Assembly (NCBI GenBank): GCA_963620595.1
Contig: CAVFAY010000013.1
Span: 1-64,000 of the forward strand
Reading direction: 5' to 3'
Length of the DNA: 64,000 bases
Origin: Butyricicoccus_A sp963620595
Lineage (GTDB): Bacteria; Bacillota; Clostridia; Oscillospirales; Butyricicoccaceae
The stretch's first letter is position 1. Every line of letters begins with the position of its first letter. The notes beneath the pieces are model-generated. The model saw only the letters and a program-made list of their open reading frames with translations. It was not told the DNA's origin and ran no database searches. Positions 24,808-33,158 of this stretch are shown piece after piece. The translations under genes and the position numbers were made by a program.

Positions 24808-26642
24808 GTCTGCTCCTCCTGTTTCTTGTGAAAATAATCATAGACTGCCTGTGCCGCCGACTGAGGAACAGCCGCTTCCAGTTCGTCTACCGATGCCTCT
24901 CGGATACGCTTGAGGCTTTTAAAGGTTTGCAACAGCGCCGTGCGGCGTTTTTCTCCAATACCCGGAATCTGATCTAATTGCGAGCGCACCGCCTGCGATT
25001 GCCTCAGGGTGCGCTGATATGTGATGGCAAACCGGTGTACTTCCTCCTGCATGCGCCCGACCAGTGCAAATACCGCCGGTGTCGTGGCAATGCTGAATTC
25101 CCGTCCGTCCGGTGCAACCAAGCCGCGCGTTCGATGGTGATCGTCCTTGACCATGCCAAATACCGGCGTGTCGCAGGAAAATCGATCCAGCACACCCTTT
25201 GCCACGCGCACATGTCCCAGTCCGCCGTCTATCATAAACACGCTGGGCAGCGGTGAAAATTTCTCATCGCCATCCTTCCAGCGCTGCATGCGCCGCGTCA
25301 GCATTTCTTCCATCGCCTTGTAATCATCCTGCCCGTCTGCCACCGATTCAATACGAAACCGACGATACCGGCTGCGTTTGGGCTGTCCGTTTTCAAACAC
25401 AATCATGGAACCGACTGTATTGGTTCCCGCCAGATTGGAAATATCATACGCTTCAAACGTTGTTGGCGTCTGTTCCAGTCCCATCATACTGCCAAACAAC
25501 TCCAAGGATTTTTGTCTGCGCTGACCGGTAGTCTCCGAGCGAACGATTTCTTCCCGCGCATTTTTTCGCGCCAAATCCATCAGTTCTCGTCGTTTGCCGC
25601 GCTGCGGCACGGATACCGTCACTTTTTTTCCTGCCGTTGTGCGCAGAAACTCGCTGACCGCCTCCATATCCTCTATCGGTTCGGAGATGAGCACCAGACT
25701 CGGCACGGCACCTCGCATCGCGTAATACTGCTTGAGATAGCTGCCCAGCAGTTCTGCGCCGTCTTCCTCCGAGGTACCATCCAGCATGGTATATTCTTTA
25801 TCGTACAAATTGCCCGCGATATAATGCAAAACAACCAGACATCCCTTGGTCTCGCCCTGCACAAATGCCAAAATGTCCATGTCCGAAAAGCCGCTCGCCA
25901 CAACCATCTGATGCTGTCCGGCGCGCTGAATCGCTCGCATTCGGTCGCGCAGCTGTGCCGCCTGCTCAAAGCGTTCTTCCTCTGCCGCCTGCAGCATCTC
26001 GCGTTCCAGCTGTGCCGCCAGCGCCTCATAATCGCCTTCCAATACGCGGATCGCCTGTGCGACGCGCTGTGCATATTCGTCCTGCGACACGTTGCCCGCA
26101 CACGGCGCACAGCAGCGTCCCATCTGTGCATTCAGACACGGTCTCCGCTTGCCAATATCGCGCGGCAGCACGCGATGACAGTCACGCAAGCCAAGTGCGC
26201 GGCTCACGGTGTCAATCGCCTGAAAAGCCGCACTGCGACCAGCATATGGTCCCAAATACCGTGCCGTGTCCGCTTTTGTCTTTCCCACAACTTGAAACTC
26301 CGGATATGGCTCATCTGTCGAGATACGAATAAACGGATAACCCTTATCATCTTTGAGAAGGATGTTATACTTTGGCTGGTATTTCTTAATCATCTGATTT
26401 TCCAAAACCAGCGCTTCAAACTCGGAAGAACACACGATAATGTCAAAATTATAGATATTTTCCACCATTTTCCGCGTTTTTGGTGTATGTTTCGCTTCAT
26501 TTTGGAAATACTGCGAAACACGATTTTTGAGCACCTTCGCCTTGCCGACGTAAATCACCTGATCGTGCCGATTCTTCATAATATACACGCCAGGCTCCTT
26601 CGGGAGTGTCAGTACCTTTTGATGCAGTTCTTCGCGAGTCAT
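24804..26642 (-). CDS. uvrC: Excinuclease ABC subunit UvrC
   Basis: UvrC makes both incisions in nucleotide-excision repair. The 612-aa protein has the GIY-YIG nuclease (PGVYIMKNRHDQVIYVGKAK, about 14-33), the Cys cluster NAQMGRCCAPC, a UVR motif, the RNase H-like 3'...5' nuclease region with DGGLGHV, and a C-terminal helix-hairpin-helix (LDQIPGIGEKRRTALLQTF). The start at 26642 has AAGGAG eight bases before. A hairpin terminator lies only 36 bp upstream, so its promoter must overlap the end of the HPr gene or it depends on readthrough. Confidence 0.96.
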   Translation of the reverse strand: MTREELHQKVLTLPKEPGVYIMKNRHDQVIYVGKAKVLKNRVSQYFQNEAKHTPKTRKMVENIYNFDIIVCSSEFEALVLENQMIKKYQPKYNILLKDDKGYPFIRISTDEPYPEFQVVGKTKADTARYLGPYAGRSAAFQAIDTVSRALGLRDCHRVLPRDIGKRRPCLNAQMGRCCAPCAGNVSQDEYAQRVAQAIRVLEGDYEALAAQLEREMLQAAEEERFEQAAQLRDRMRAIQRAGQHQMVVASGFSDMDILAFVQGETKGCLVVLHYIAGNLYDKEYTMLDGTSEEDGAELLGSYLKQYYAMRGAVPSLVLISEPIEDMEAVSEFLRTTAGKKVTVSVPQRGKRRELMDLARKNAREEIVRSETTGQRRQKSLELFGSMMGLEQTPTTFEAYDISNLAGTNTVGSMIVFENGQPKRSRYRRFRIESVADGQDDYKAMEEMLTRRMQRWKDGDEKFSPLPSVFMIDGGLGHVRVAKGVLDRFSCDTPVFGMVKDDHHRTRGLVAPDGREFSIATTPAVFALVGRMQEEVHRFAITYQRTLRQSQAVRSQLDQIPGIGEKRRTALLQTFKSLKRIREASVDELEAAVPQSAAQAVYDYFHKKQEEQT

Positions 26643-26677
26643 CTCCATGTCTCCTTCCGAAAAAGTTACGAAAAAAA

Positions 26678-26699
26678 GACACCGCAAACCAGCGGTGTC
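26678..26699 (-). terminator. Terminator of the HPr-like gene
   Basis: An 8-bp perfect stem (GACACCGC/GCGGTGTC) is followed on the minus strand by T7. It lies between the HPr-like gene and uvrC. Confidence 0.8.
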
Positions 26700-26723
26700 C
26701 TCTGTTCATTCGTAGGGTTGAAA

Positions 26724-27002
26724 TCAGTCGCTGAAGTTCGAATCGCTGAAATTGGACTGAATCAGATCGGTCAGTGCGTTGACAGCCTCAACCTCGTCAA
26801 CACCATCTGCGATCAGCGTGATTGTCGTGCCCTTGGTGATGCCCAAAGACAGAATGCCCAGCAGAGACTTTGCATTAACTCTGCGCTCTTCCTTTTCAAC
26901 CAGAATGGTGCTCTTAAAACCATTTGCACACTGAATGAAGAATGTAGCCGGACGTGCATACAGTCCAACCTGGTTTGTTACCTGAACTTCCTGTGAAAAC
27001 AT
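26724..27002 (-). CDS. HPr-like protein with Tyr at the catalytic position 15 (Crh-like)
   Basis: HPr passes phosphate from enzyme I to sugar-specific PTS proteins through His15. In this 92-aa protein the box reads QVGLYARPATFF: codon 15 is TAT (Tyr), where His would be CAT. The regulatory serine is exactly in place (AKS46LLGILSL), as in HPr and Crh. B. subtilis Crh likewise lacks His15 (it has Gln) and acts only in CcpA-dependent catabolite control, so this protein is probably a regulatory HPr paralogue that cannot carry PTS phosphate (inference). The C-terminal tail SNFSDSNFSD is a direct repeat. It is monocistronic with its own promoter and terminator and not linked to ptsI. Confidence 0.9.
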   Translation of the reverse strand: MFSQEVQVTNQVGLYARPATFFIQCANGFKSTILVEKEERRVNAKSLLGILSLGITKGTTITLIADGVDEVEAVNALTDLIQSNFSDSNFSD

Positions 27003-27099
27003 TTCAACATCGCTCCTATAAACAAAATTAAACTAAACCTATACAACACAATACATGAATATGCAGATTCTTTTTCCTGAATCATATATTATTATTTAT

Positions 27100-27128
27100 A
27101 GCATACCTGTTTTTTCCGATTTCGTCAA
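27100..27128 (-). promoter_or_regulatory. Probable promoter of the HPr-like gene
   Basis: Minus-strand -35 TTGACG (27123-27128) and -10 TATGCT (27100-27105) with a 17-bp spacer, leaving a leader of about 90 nt. The rest of the 259-bp gap to mutS2 shows no gene. Confidence 0.6.
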
Positions 27129-27261
27129 TATGTTTTTGTAACAAAAGAGAGCATTTTCGATCGAAAATTTGTAAAGGATTTTCAAATACCGCAAATTGCA
27201 ACACCAGCGTTCTCAACATATTGACGTTTTTTACACCTTATTTTTTGCGTTTTGTTAGGTT

Positions 27262-29661
27262 TTATTTCAATTCCAGAATTGTTACGCCCATATCGCCCTC
27301 GCCGTACCGGCCGTTGCGAATGGACTTCACGTGTTTGTCATGCCGCAAGTGATCCTGAATTGCTGTGCGCAAAGCTCCTGTGCCCTTGCCATGAATAATC
27401 GTCACAACATCCAGTCGTGCCATCAGGCAGTCGGAAATGTAGCGGTCAACCTCCATCAGCGCCTCTTCGACCATCATGCCGCGGACATCCAGCTCGCTCT
27501 TTGCCGCCGAGCGACGCACCTCCGGCGATGCGCCCGCCGTCCGATACGCTTTGCGTGTCTTGGGCTGCGGCTTTTTCTTGGGCTGCTCCACGCGCAGCTC
27601 GTTAATCGGCACATTGACCTTCAAAATGCCCGCCTGCACGTAAACCATGCCGTCCTTGTCCTCCGGCTTGAGCACTGTGCCCTGCACGCCGACATTGAGC
27701 AGATATACCGTATCACCGGCCTTGAGCGGACGAATGCTGTCCGCTTCCACGGTCTTTTTCTCGCGGCGGCCCGCCTTCTTTTCTGCCTGTCCCAACGTAC
27801 TGCGCAGTGCCGCACGAGCCGCAGCCAAATTCTGATCCGCCGCATTGGCATTCGCCTGCTTTTTCATCTCATCCAGCTGGGCAAAGACAGTATCCGATGC
27901 CATGCGTGCATCACGCAAAATGCGTGCTGCCTGCTCGCGTGCCTTTTCGAGAATCGCGTCAGTCTCGTCCTCGGCGCGTCCCTTCATCGTGACCGCCTTG
28001 TCCTTTTCCGACTGTGCCGTGCGGCGCAGTCTATCTGCATCCTCACGCTGCTTTTGCAGCTGATGCCGTTCCTTTTCCAGTCTGCCCAAAACATCCTCAA
28101 AGCGGACATTTTCCTCAGAAATCTGCTTCTTTGCCTGTTCAATAATCGCAGGTTGTAAGCCCAAACGCTTGGAAATGGCAAACGCATTGGATTTGCCCGG
28201 CACACCGGTGAGCAGGCGATAGGTCGGCTGAAGCGTTCTGACGTCAAATTCACACGAAGCGTTTTCTACGCCGTCTGTCGTCAGCGCAAAGACCTTCAGT
28301 TCAGAATAATGCGTGGTCGCCGCAACCAGCGAACCCATCTTTCTGCCGTACTCGATAATCGCCACAGCCAGTGCTGCGCCCTCTTCCGGGTCTGTGCCGG
28401 CACCCAGCTCATCGAACAAAATCAAATCGTCCGGGCCGCACTTTTCCATAATAGACACGGTATTCTTCATGTGTGCAGAGAACGTAGACAGCGACTGCTC
28501 AATGCTCTGCTCATCGCCAATATCCGCATAAATATTCTGGAACAGGCATACTTCACTCTGTTCATTTGCCGGAATGTGCAGGCCGGATGCCGCCATCAAG
28601 CTGAGCAGACCCAGCGTTTTCAGGCTGACCGTTTTACCGCCGGTATTCGGGCCTGTGATAACCAGCGTATCATAGTCGCAGCCGAGAGCAATATCAATTG
28701 CCACCGCCTTTTTCTGGTCAAGCAGCGGATGCCGCGCCTGAATCAGCTGTACCTGTGTCTTTTCGCTTAGCTTTGGCGAACAAGCATTGAGCTGGAACGA
28801 GTAATTTGCCTTGGCAAAGATAAAGTCCAACTTGCACAGCACATCATAATCCGCCGCGATGGCATCGGAAAATCCTTCGACATCCGCAGTCAGCTCTGCG
28901 AGAATGCGCTCGATTTCTACTTTTTCCTTGCCTTGCAGAATTTTAATCTGATTATTTGCATTGACAACCTGTGTCGGCTCAATAAACAGCGTGGCGCCGG
29001 AGGATGAAATATCATGTACCATGCCCGGCACATCGCCTTTGTGCTCGCTCTTGACCGGAATAACATATCTGCCGTCACGCTGTGTGATAATGGTTTCCTG
29101 TAAGTATTTGGAATACGTGGCAGAGGAAACATAATGATTCAGCGTCTCGCGCACATGGACATTCTGCTGTCGAATCTGGCGGCGAATATTGGCCAGCTCA
29201 GACGATGCCGCATCGGCAATTTCCTCCTCGCTGATAATAGCGCGATTGATTTTTTCCTCCAGATAGCGGTTGCTGTTGACCCGCGCAAACATCGTGTCCA
29301 ACGACGTATGCACGCCGTTGTCCTGCTGTTCATTGCCGTACTTGCGCACCTGATTGGCGGCGTGCAGCAGCGATGCAATGTCCAGCAATTCGCGCGTAGA
29401 CAGAATGCCGCCCATCTTCGAGCGGTTGAGCGCTGCAGACACCTCACGGATGCCGCCAAACGCCGGTGTGCCGCCGGTCATAAGCAGACGCTTCGCGTCG
29501 TCGGTCTGCATCAGCAGCTCCTGCACATCCTCGATGTCGTGCAGCGGGCGCAGATTCTTTGCCGCCTGCTTTGCCTTTCGGCTGACGCACTTGTCTGCCA
29601 GTTGATCGAGAATCGTATAATATTCCAGTATTTTCAGACTTTTTTCAGAAAGTTTACTCAT
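27262..29661 (-). CDS. mutS2: Endonuclease MutS2
   Basis: MutS2 suppresses homologous recombination and, in B. subtilis, also rescues collided ribosomes. The protein (about 799 aa) has the MutS-type core, the ATPase with Walker A GPNTGGKTVSLKT (near 335) and LFDELGAGTDPEEGAAL, a coiled coil (about 515-625), a KOW-like segment, and a C-terminal Smr nuclease domain with LDVRGMMVEEA and HGKGTGALR. The ATG at 29661 is used; a TTG 12 bases upstream is too close to AGGAG, though the ATG spacing is long, so the start is uncertain. Last gene of the yqfC operon. Confidence 0.94.
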   Translation of the reverse strand: MSKLSEKSLKILEYYTILDQLADKCVSRKAKQAAKNLRPLHDIEDVQELLMQTDDAKRLLMTGGTPAFGGIREVSAALNRSKMGGILSTRELLDIASLLHAANQVRKYGNEQQDNGVHTSLDTMFARVNSNRYLEEKINRAIISEEEIADAASSELANIRRQIRQQNVHVRETLNHYVSSATYSKYLQETIITQRDGRYVIPVKSEHKGDVPGMVHDISSSGATLFIEPTQVVNANNQIKILQGKEKVEIERILAELTADVEGFSDAIAADYDVLCKLDFIFAKANYSFQLNACSPKLSEKTQVQLIQARHPLLDQKKAVAIDIALGCDYDTLVITGPNTGGKTVSLKTLGLLSLMAASGLHIPANEQSEVCLFQNIYADIGDEQSIEQSLSTFSAHMKNTVSIMEKCGPDDLILFDELGAGTDPEEGAALAVAIIEYGRKMGSLVAATTHYSELKVFALTTDGVENASCEFDVRTLQPTYRLLTGVPGKSNAFAISKRLGLQPAIIEQAKKQISEENVRFEDVLGRLEKERHQLQKQREDADRLRRTAQSEKDKAVTMKGRAEDETDAILEKAREQAARILRDARMASDTVFAQLDEMKKQANANAADQNLAAARAALRSTLGQAEKKAGRREKKTVEADSIRPLKAGDTVYLLNVGVQGTVLKPEDKDGMVYVQAGILKVNVPINELRVEQPKKKPQPKTRKAYRTAGASPEVRRSAAKSELDVRGMMVEEALMEVDRYISDCLMARLDVVTIIHGKGTGALRTAIQDHLRHDKHVKSIRNGRYGEGDMGVTILELK

Positions 29662-29703
29662 TTTTCTTGTCAAAGCTCCTAAAAATATTCTATTTCTATG
29701 TAA

Positions 29704-29925
29704 TTATTGTTGATTGATGTGATATGCCCGCACCGTCGCGCCGATAGTCGTCACAGCGAGTGCCGCCAAAAAGATGACCAAGCTCAATATCGCATACCGT
29801 CCTGCCGATAGCTCATGATCGTCATATACAGCGTATACACACTGAATTTTATCAGCGAGGCATGCAGCACGCCATAGCTTGCCAGCAGCAAGAACTTCTA
29901 ATACAGTATGCCGCCTCGTGCGCAT
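29704..29925 (-). CDS. Small single-span membrane protein, 73 aa
   Basis: An unrecognised small protein with a basic N-terminus (MRTRRHTVLEVLAAGKLWRAACLADK), a YAVYDDHELSAGRYA segment, and one C-terminal membrane helix (about 45-65). Evidence for coding: AGGAGG sits 7 nt before the ATG, immediately after the recO stop, and the frame is open up to the mutS2 ribosome site. It is part of the yqfC-mutS2 operon. No function can be assigned. Confidence 0.6.
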   Translation of the reverse strand: MRTRRHTVLEVLAAGKLWRAACLADKIQCVYAVYDDHELSAGRYAILSLVIFLAALAVTTIGATVRAYHINQQ

Positions 29926-29937
29926 AACCATCCCTCC

Positions 29938-30702
29938 TCAGTGTATATCAAACAGGGAATGATAAAAGCCCAATGTCTCTTGACACTGCACATCCATATG
30001 ATACAGCAAATATCTTTCACAAATCGTGCCAAGCTGCTTGGCAGTCTGCTCGCTGACAGCGAACGAAAACTCTTTTTTATCCGGACAATACGCGATATAC
30101 CGCAGCGCATGCAGCACGCCCTCGGACACGGAAAAATACGTGCCGCCGACACGCTTTCGGCAGCTGTCACAAATCAATGCGCCATTCTCGAGTAAAAACG
30201 ACCAATTACTGCATTCAGTCTCGCCACATGCGCCGCAGCCGTTCAGCTCCGGCTGAAAGCCGAGCAGACAGGACAGCCGCAGCTCAAACGCCGCCTTGAC
30301 CGCCTGTACCTGGCGGCTCTGGCGATCCAGCGCATACAGCGCCCGCAAAAACAGCCGCAAAATCTGCTGTGTTGTCTGCTCCTCGACTGATGCGATATTC
30401 GCTAAATCAGCAAAATAGCAGCACAGCGCATAGTACTCAATATTGCTCGTGATACCGCTCCAAAACGCGGTATCTATGACAGCGTCATTGAGCTGGTATT
30501 GTCTGCCCGCAAACAAGGTGAATTCGCTATACTGAAACAGAGAAGTCGCCGTCACCAAGCGTCCGCGTTTGCGCCGGATGCCGCGGCACAGCACTTCAAT
30601 TTTGCCCAATTCTTCGGTCAAAAGCGTGATATACCGATCATGGTCTCCAAAGTCCGTCTGTCGAATCACCAAACCTCTGACCGTGATATGCTGCTGTGCC
30701 AT
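29938..30702 (-). CDS. recO: DNA repair protein RecO
   Basis: RecO helps RecF/RecR load RecA onto gapped DNA. The 254-aa protein has the N-terminal OB fold (VRGLVIRQTDFGDHDRYITLLTEELGKI) and a C-terminal helical domain with a four-Cys zinc site: CGACGETEC (CX2C) and CDSCRK (CX2C). It follows era by 3 bp, the usual Firmicute pairing. Confidence 0.94.
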   Translation of the reverse strand: MAQQHITVRGLVIRQTDFGDHDRYITLLTEELGKIEVLCRGIRRKRGRLVTATSLFQYSEFTLFAGRQYQLNDAVIDTAFWSGITSNIEYYALCCYFADLANIASVEEQTTQQILRLFLRALYALDRQSRQVQAVKAAFELRLSCLLGFQPELNGCGACGETECSNWSFLLENGALICDSCRKRVGGTYFSVSEGVLHALRYIAYCPDKKEFSFAVSEQTAKQLGTICERYLLYHMDVQCQETLGFYHSLFDIH

Positions 30703-30705
30703 GTG

Positions 30706-31599
30706 TTACTCGTTTTCATAGCCAAAGTTGCGCATCTGATACTGATTGTTGCGCCAACCTTCCTTGACCTTGACCCACAGCTGCAAATAGACCCGAGTAT
30801 CGAGCAGCTCCTCAATATCCTTTCGCGCTTCTGCACCGATTTTGCGCAGCATCGTGCCATTTTTTCCGATGATAATGCCCTTGTGGCTCTTTTTCTCACA
30901 GTAAATCGTCGCAGCGATATTCATCAGGCCATCGTCGCGCTCATGCATCTGCTCGACGGCAACAGCAGTGCCATGCGGCACTTCGCGCTGCAAATTGCGC
31001 AGCATCTTTTCCCGGACAATTTCCGCGACGAGCTGACGCTCCGGCTGATCGCACAGCATATCGTCCGGGAACAACTGCGGGCCTTCAATGGCAAATTTGG
31101 CGAATTCTTCAAACAGAATCTCGCAGTTTTCACCGGTCTTTGCCGACAGCGGAACAACCGCATCCCATTTATGCGCCTCTGAATATGCCGCGATGACCGC
31201 AAGCAAATCCTCATTTTTCACCGTATCAATTTTATTGATAACGAGGACAGACGGCATGTGATACTGCGTCATGCGCTCCATCAGCTCCTGCTCTGCCGGT
31301 CCGATGTGCGGCACCGGATCGACAACCATCGCAGCAATATCTACATCTGTCACGGTATCATTGACGACTTTTACCATGTAATCGCCCAGACGGGAACGCG
31401 GCTTATGCAGACCCGGTGTGTCCTGAAAGACAAATTGACAGTCTCCCTTGGTCACAACGCCGGTAATACGCGTGCGCGTTGTCTGCGGCTTATTGGATAC
31501 AATTGCAATCTTTGTGCCAACCAACTGATTGAGCAGCGTCGATTTTCCGACATTCGGCTTGCCCACGATGGAAATAATGGCACTCTTTTTTACACTCAT
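30706..31599 (-). CDS. era: Ribosome-assembly GTPase Era
   Basis: Era binds the 3' end of 16S rRNA and couples 30S maturation to growth. The 297-aa protein has G1 GKPNVGKSTLLNQL, G3 DTPGLHKPRSRLGDYM, G4 NKID and a C-terminal KH domain (IIGKNGTMLRKIGAEARKDIEELL). AAGGAG lies upstream of the ATG. In B. subtilis dgkA and cdd lie between ybeY and era; both are missing here. Confidence 0.97.
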   Translation of the reverse strand: MSVKKSAIISIVGKPNVGKSTLLNQLVGTKIAIVSNKPQTTRTRITGVVTKGDCQFVFQDTPGLHKPRSRLGDYMVKVVNDTVTDVDIAAMVVDPVPHIGPAEQELMERMTQYHMPSVLVINKIDTVKNEDLLAVIAAYSEAHKWDAVVPLSAKTGENCEILFEEFAKFAIEGPQLFPDDMLCDQPERQLVAEIVREKMLRNLQREVPHGTAVAVEQMHERDDGLMNIAATIYCEKKSHKGIIIGKNGTMLRKIGAEARKDIEELLDTRVYLQLWVKVKEGWRNNQYQMRNFGYENE

Positions 31600-31622
31600 G
31601 CTAGTTCTCCTTCTCGTTCCAC

Positions 31623-32135
31623 TTACTTTTCAAACTGATCGGTATCGCGGCGCAGTCCCAGCGATTCCAGCACCGCCTCTTCATGCTTGCGCTGAAGCTG
31701 CCGTTCCTCCTCACTGCGTTCATGATCGTAGCCGAGCAGATGCATCATGGAGTGCACGGTTAAAAAACCACATTCCCGTTCGGTCGAATGGCCGTATTCC
31801 TTCGCCTGCTCCACAGCGCGGTCATAATTGAGAATCATATCGCCCAAAAACAACGAATGATCTCCCGGATCGCGCTCCAGTTCCACATCTTCCGGCCATT
31901 CGCCGTTGTAAAATTCCAGCATCGGAAAAGACAGTACATCGGTCACAGCGTCCTTTCCGCGATTCTCCCGATTGAGCGTGCGAATGGTCTCGTTATCCAC
32001 AATCGTGACATCCACAAAGCTGTTTTCCGGTGCGCCTTCGGTCTCCAATGCCTTTTGTGCACAGCGCGTAATCAGCTCGGCAACCTGCTCAAACTGCTCT
32101 ATTTCCGCCTCCGGCGTAATGCGAATGCGATGCAT
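31623..32135 (-). CDS. ybeY: Endoribonuclease YbeY
   Basis: YbeY is a zinc RNase for 16S rRNA 3' maturation and ribosome quality control. The 170-aa protein carries the zinc motif H-X3-H-X5-H as VHSMMHLLGYDHERSEE, and the preceding VLSFPM and LFLGDM segments. I start at 32135 (MHRIRITPEAE), 10 bp after the phoH stop; the frame stays open further upstream into phoH without a plausible start. Confidence 0.94.
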   Translation of the reverse strand: MHRIRITPEAEIEQFEQVAELITRCAQKALETEGAPENSFVDVTIVDNETIRTLNRENRGKDAVTDVLSFPMLEFYNGEWPEDVELERDPGDHSLFLGDMILNYDRAVEQAKEYGHSTERECGFLTVHSMMHLLGYDHERSEEERQLQRKHEEAVLESLGLRRDTDQFEK

Positions 32136-32145
32136 ACTCTCTGCC

Positions 32146-33156
32146 TCACTTTCTGTTCTGTGTCCGACGCTTTGCCGCGCTTTCCTTGGCGCGCAGCTGC
32201 TTCTGCTGTTCATATTTCTCGTATGCACGAACAATGCGCTGTACCAGCTCATGTCGTACCACGTCCTTATCTGTCAGCTGGCACTGTGCGATGTCCTCGA
32301 CGTTCTTGAGCACGCGAACCGCCTCTTTCAGACCGCTCACGCGGTCTCCCGGCAGGTCAATCTGGGTAATATCACCCGTGACAACCGCCTTAGAGCCAAA
32401 GCCGATACGCGTCAGGAACATCTTCATCTGCTCCGGCGTTGTGTTCTGTGCTTCGTCCAAAATAATAAACGAATCATCCAAGGTGCGTCCGCGCATATAT
32501 GCGAGCGGCGCGACCTCAATGCTGCCGCGCTCCAGCAGCTTATTGAACGTCTCTGCACCCATCATATCAAACAGACCGTCATACAGCGGACGCAGATACG
32601 GGTCTACCTTGCTCTGCAAATCGCCCGGCAAAAAGCCGAGCTTTTCTCCCGCTTCGACAGCCGGACGGGTCAAAATAATGCGGCTGATCTGCTTGTCGCG
32701 AAATGCTGCTACAGCAGCAGCAACGGCGAGATAGGTTTTGCCCGTGCCCGCCGGTCCGATGCCAATCGTGACTGTATGTGTGCGCATCGCATCCATATAC
32801 CGTTTTTGTCCCAGCGTCTTTGCTTTGATCGGCTTTCCCTTCGCCGTGATGCACACGACGTCCTTGCCAATCTCAGCAATCTGATTCTGTCTGCCGTCCT
32901 TGACAAGACCCAGCACATACTGCACGGTCTGTGTGCCAATGCTCTCGCCGCGCTCGGCAAGCTGCATCAAAGACTGGATCGTCTTCATCGCCAGCTCCAC
33001 ATGTTCGGGATCGGAGCCGGTGACTTTGAGTTCGGTCTCTCGGCTGAGTACTGTGACATCCAGTGCCTTTTCCAGCACCTTCATGTTTTCATCGAATGCG
33101 CCAAAAATTCCCATGATTAAATCAATGGAGTCAATATGCATGGTCGTTTCTGCCAT
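32146..33156 (-). CDS. phoH: PhoH-like ATPase
   Basis: A P-loop protein of 336 aa with an N-terminal KH-like region, Walker A GPAGTGKTYLAVAAAV (about 140-155), the family segment LTRPAVEAGEKLGFLPGDLQSKVDPYLRP and Walker B FIILDEAQNTTPEQMKMFL. It is linked to RNA metabolism through its constant neighbour ybeY; the exact activity is unsettled in the literature. It lies between yqfD and ybeY. Confidence 0.94.
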   Translation of the reverse strand: MAETTMHIDSIDLIMGIFGAFDENMKVLEKALDVTVLSRETELKVTGSDPEHVELAMKTIQSLMQLAERGESIGTQTVQYVLGLVKDGRQNQIAEIGKDVVCITAKGKPIKAKTLGQKRYMDAMRTHTVTIGIGPAGTGKTYLAVAAAVAAFRDKQISRIILTRPAVEAGEKLGFLPGDLQSKVDPYLRPLYDGLFDMMGAETFNKLLERGSIEVAPLAYMRGRTLDDSFIILDEAQNTTPEQMKMFLTRIGFGSKAVVTGDITQIDLPGDRVSGLKEAVRVLKNVEDIAQCQLTDKDVVRHELVQRIVRAYEKYEQQKQLRAKESAAKRRTQNRK

Positions 33157-33158
33157 AT

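Noticed and set aside
27003..27261. A possible small gene or riboswitch between the HPr-like gene and mutS2
   Set aside because: Only the HPr promoter and AT-rich sequence are visible; no conserved aptamer fold or open frame with a ribosome site.
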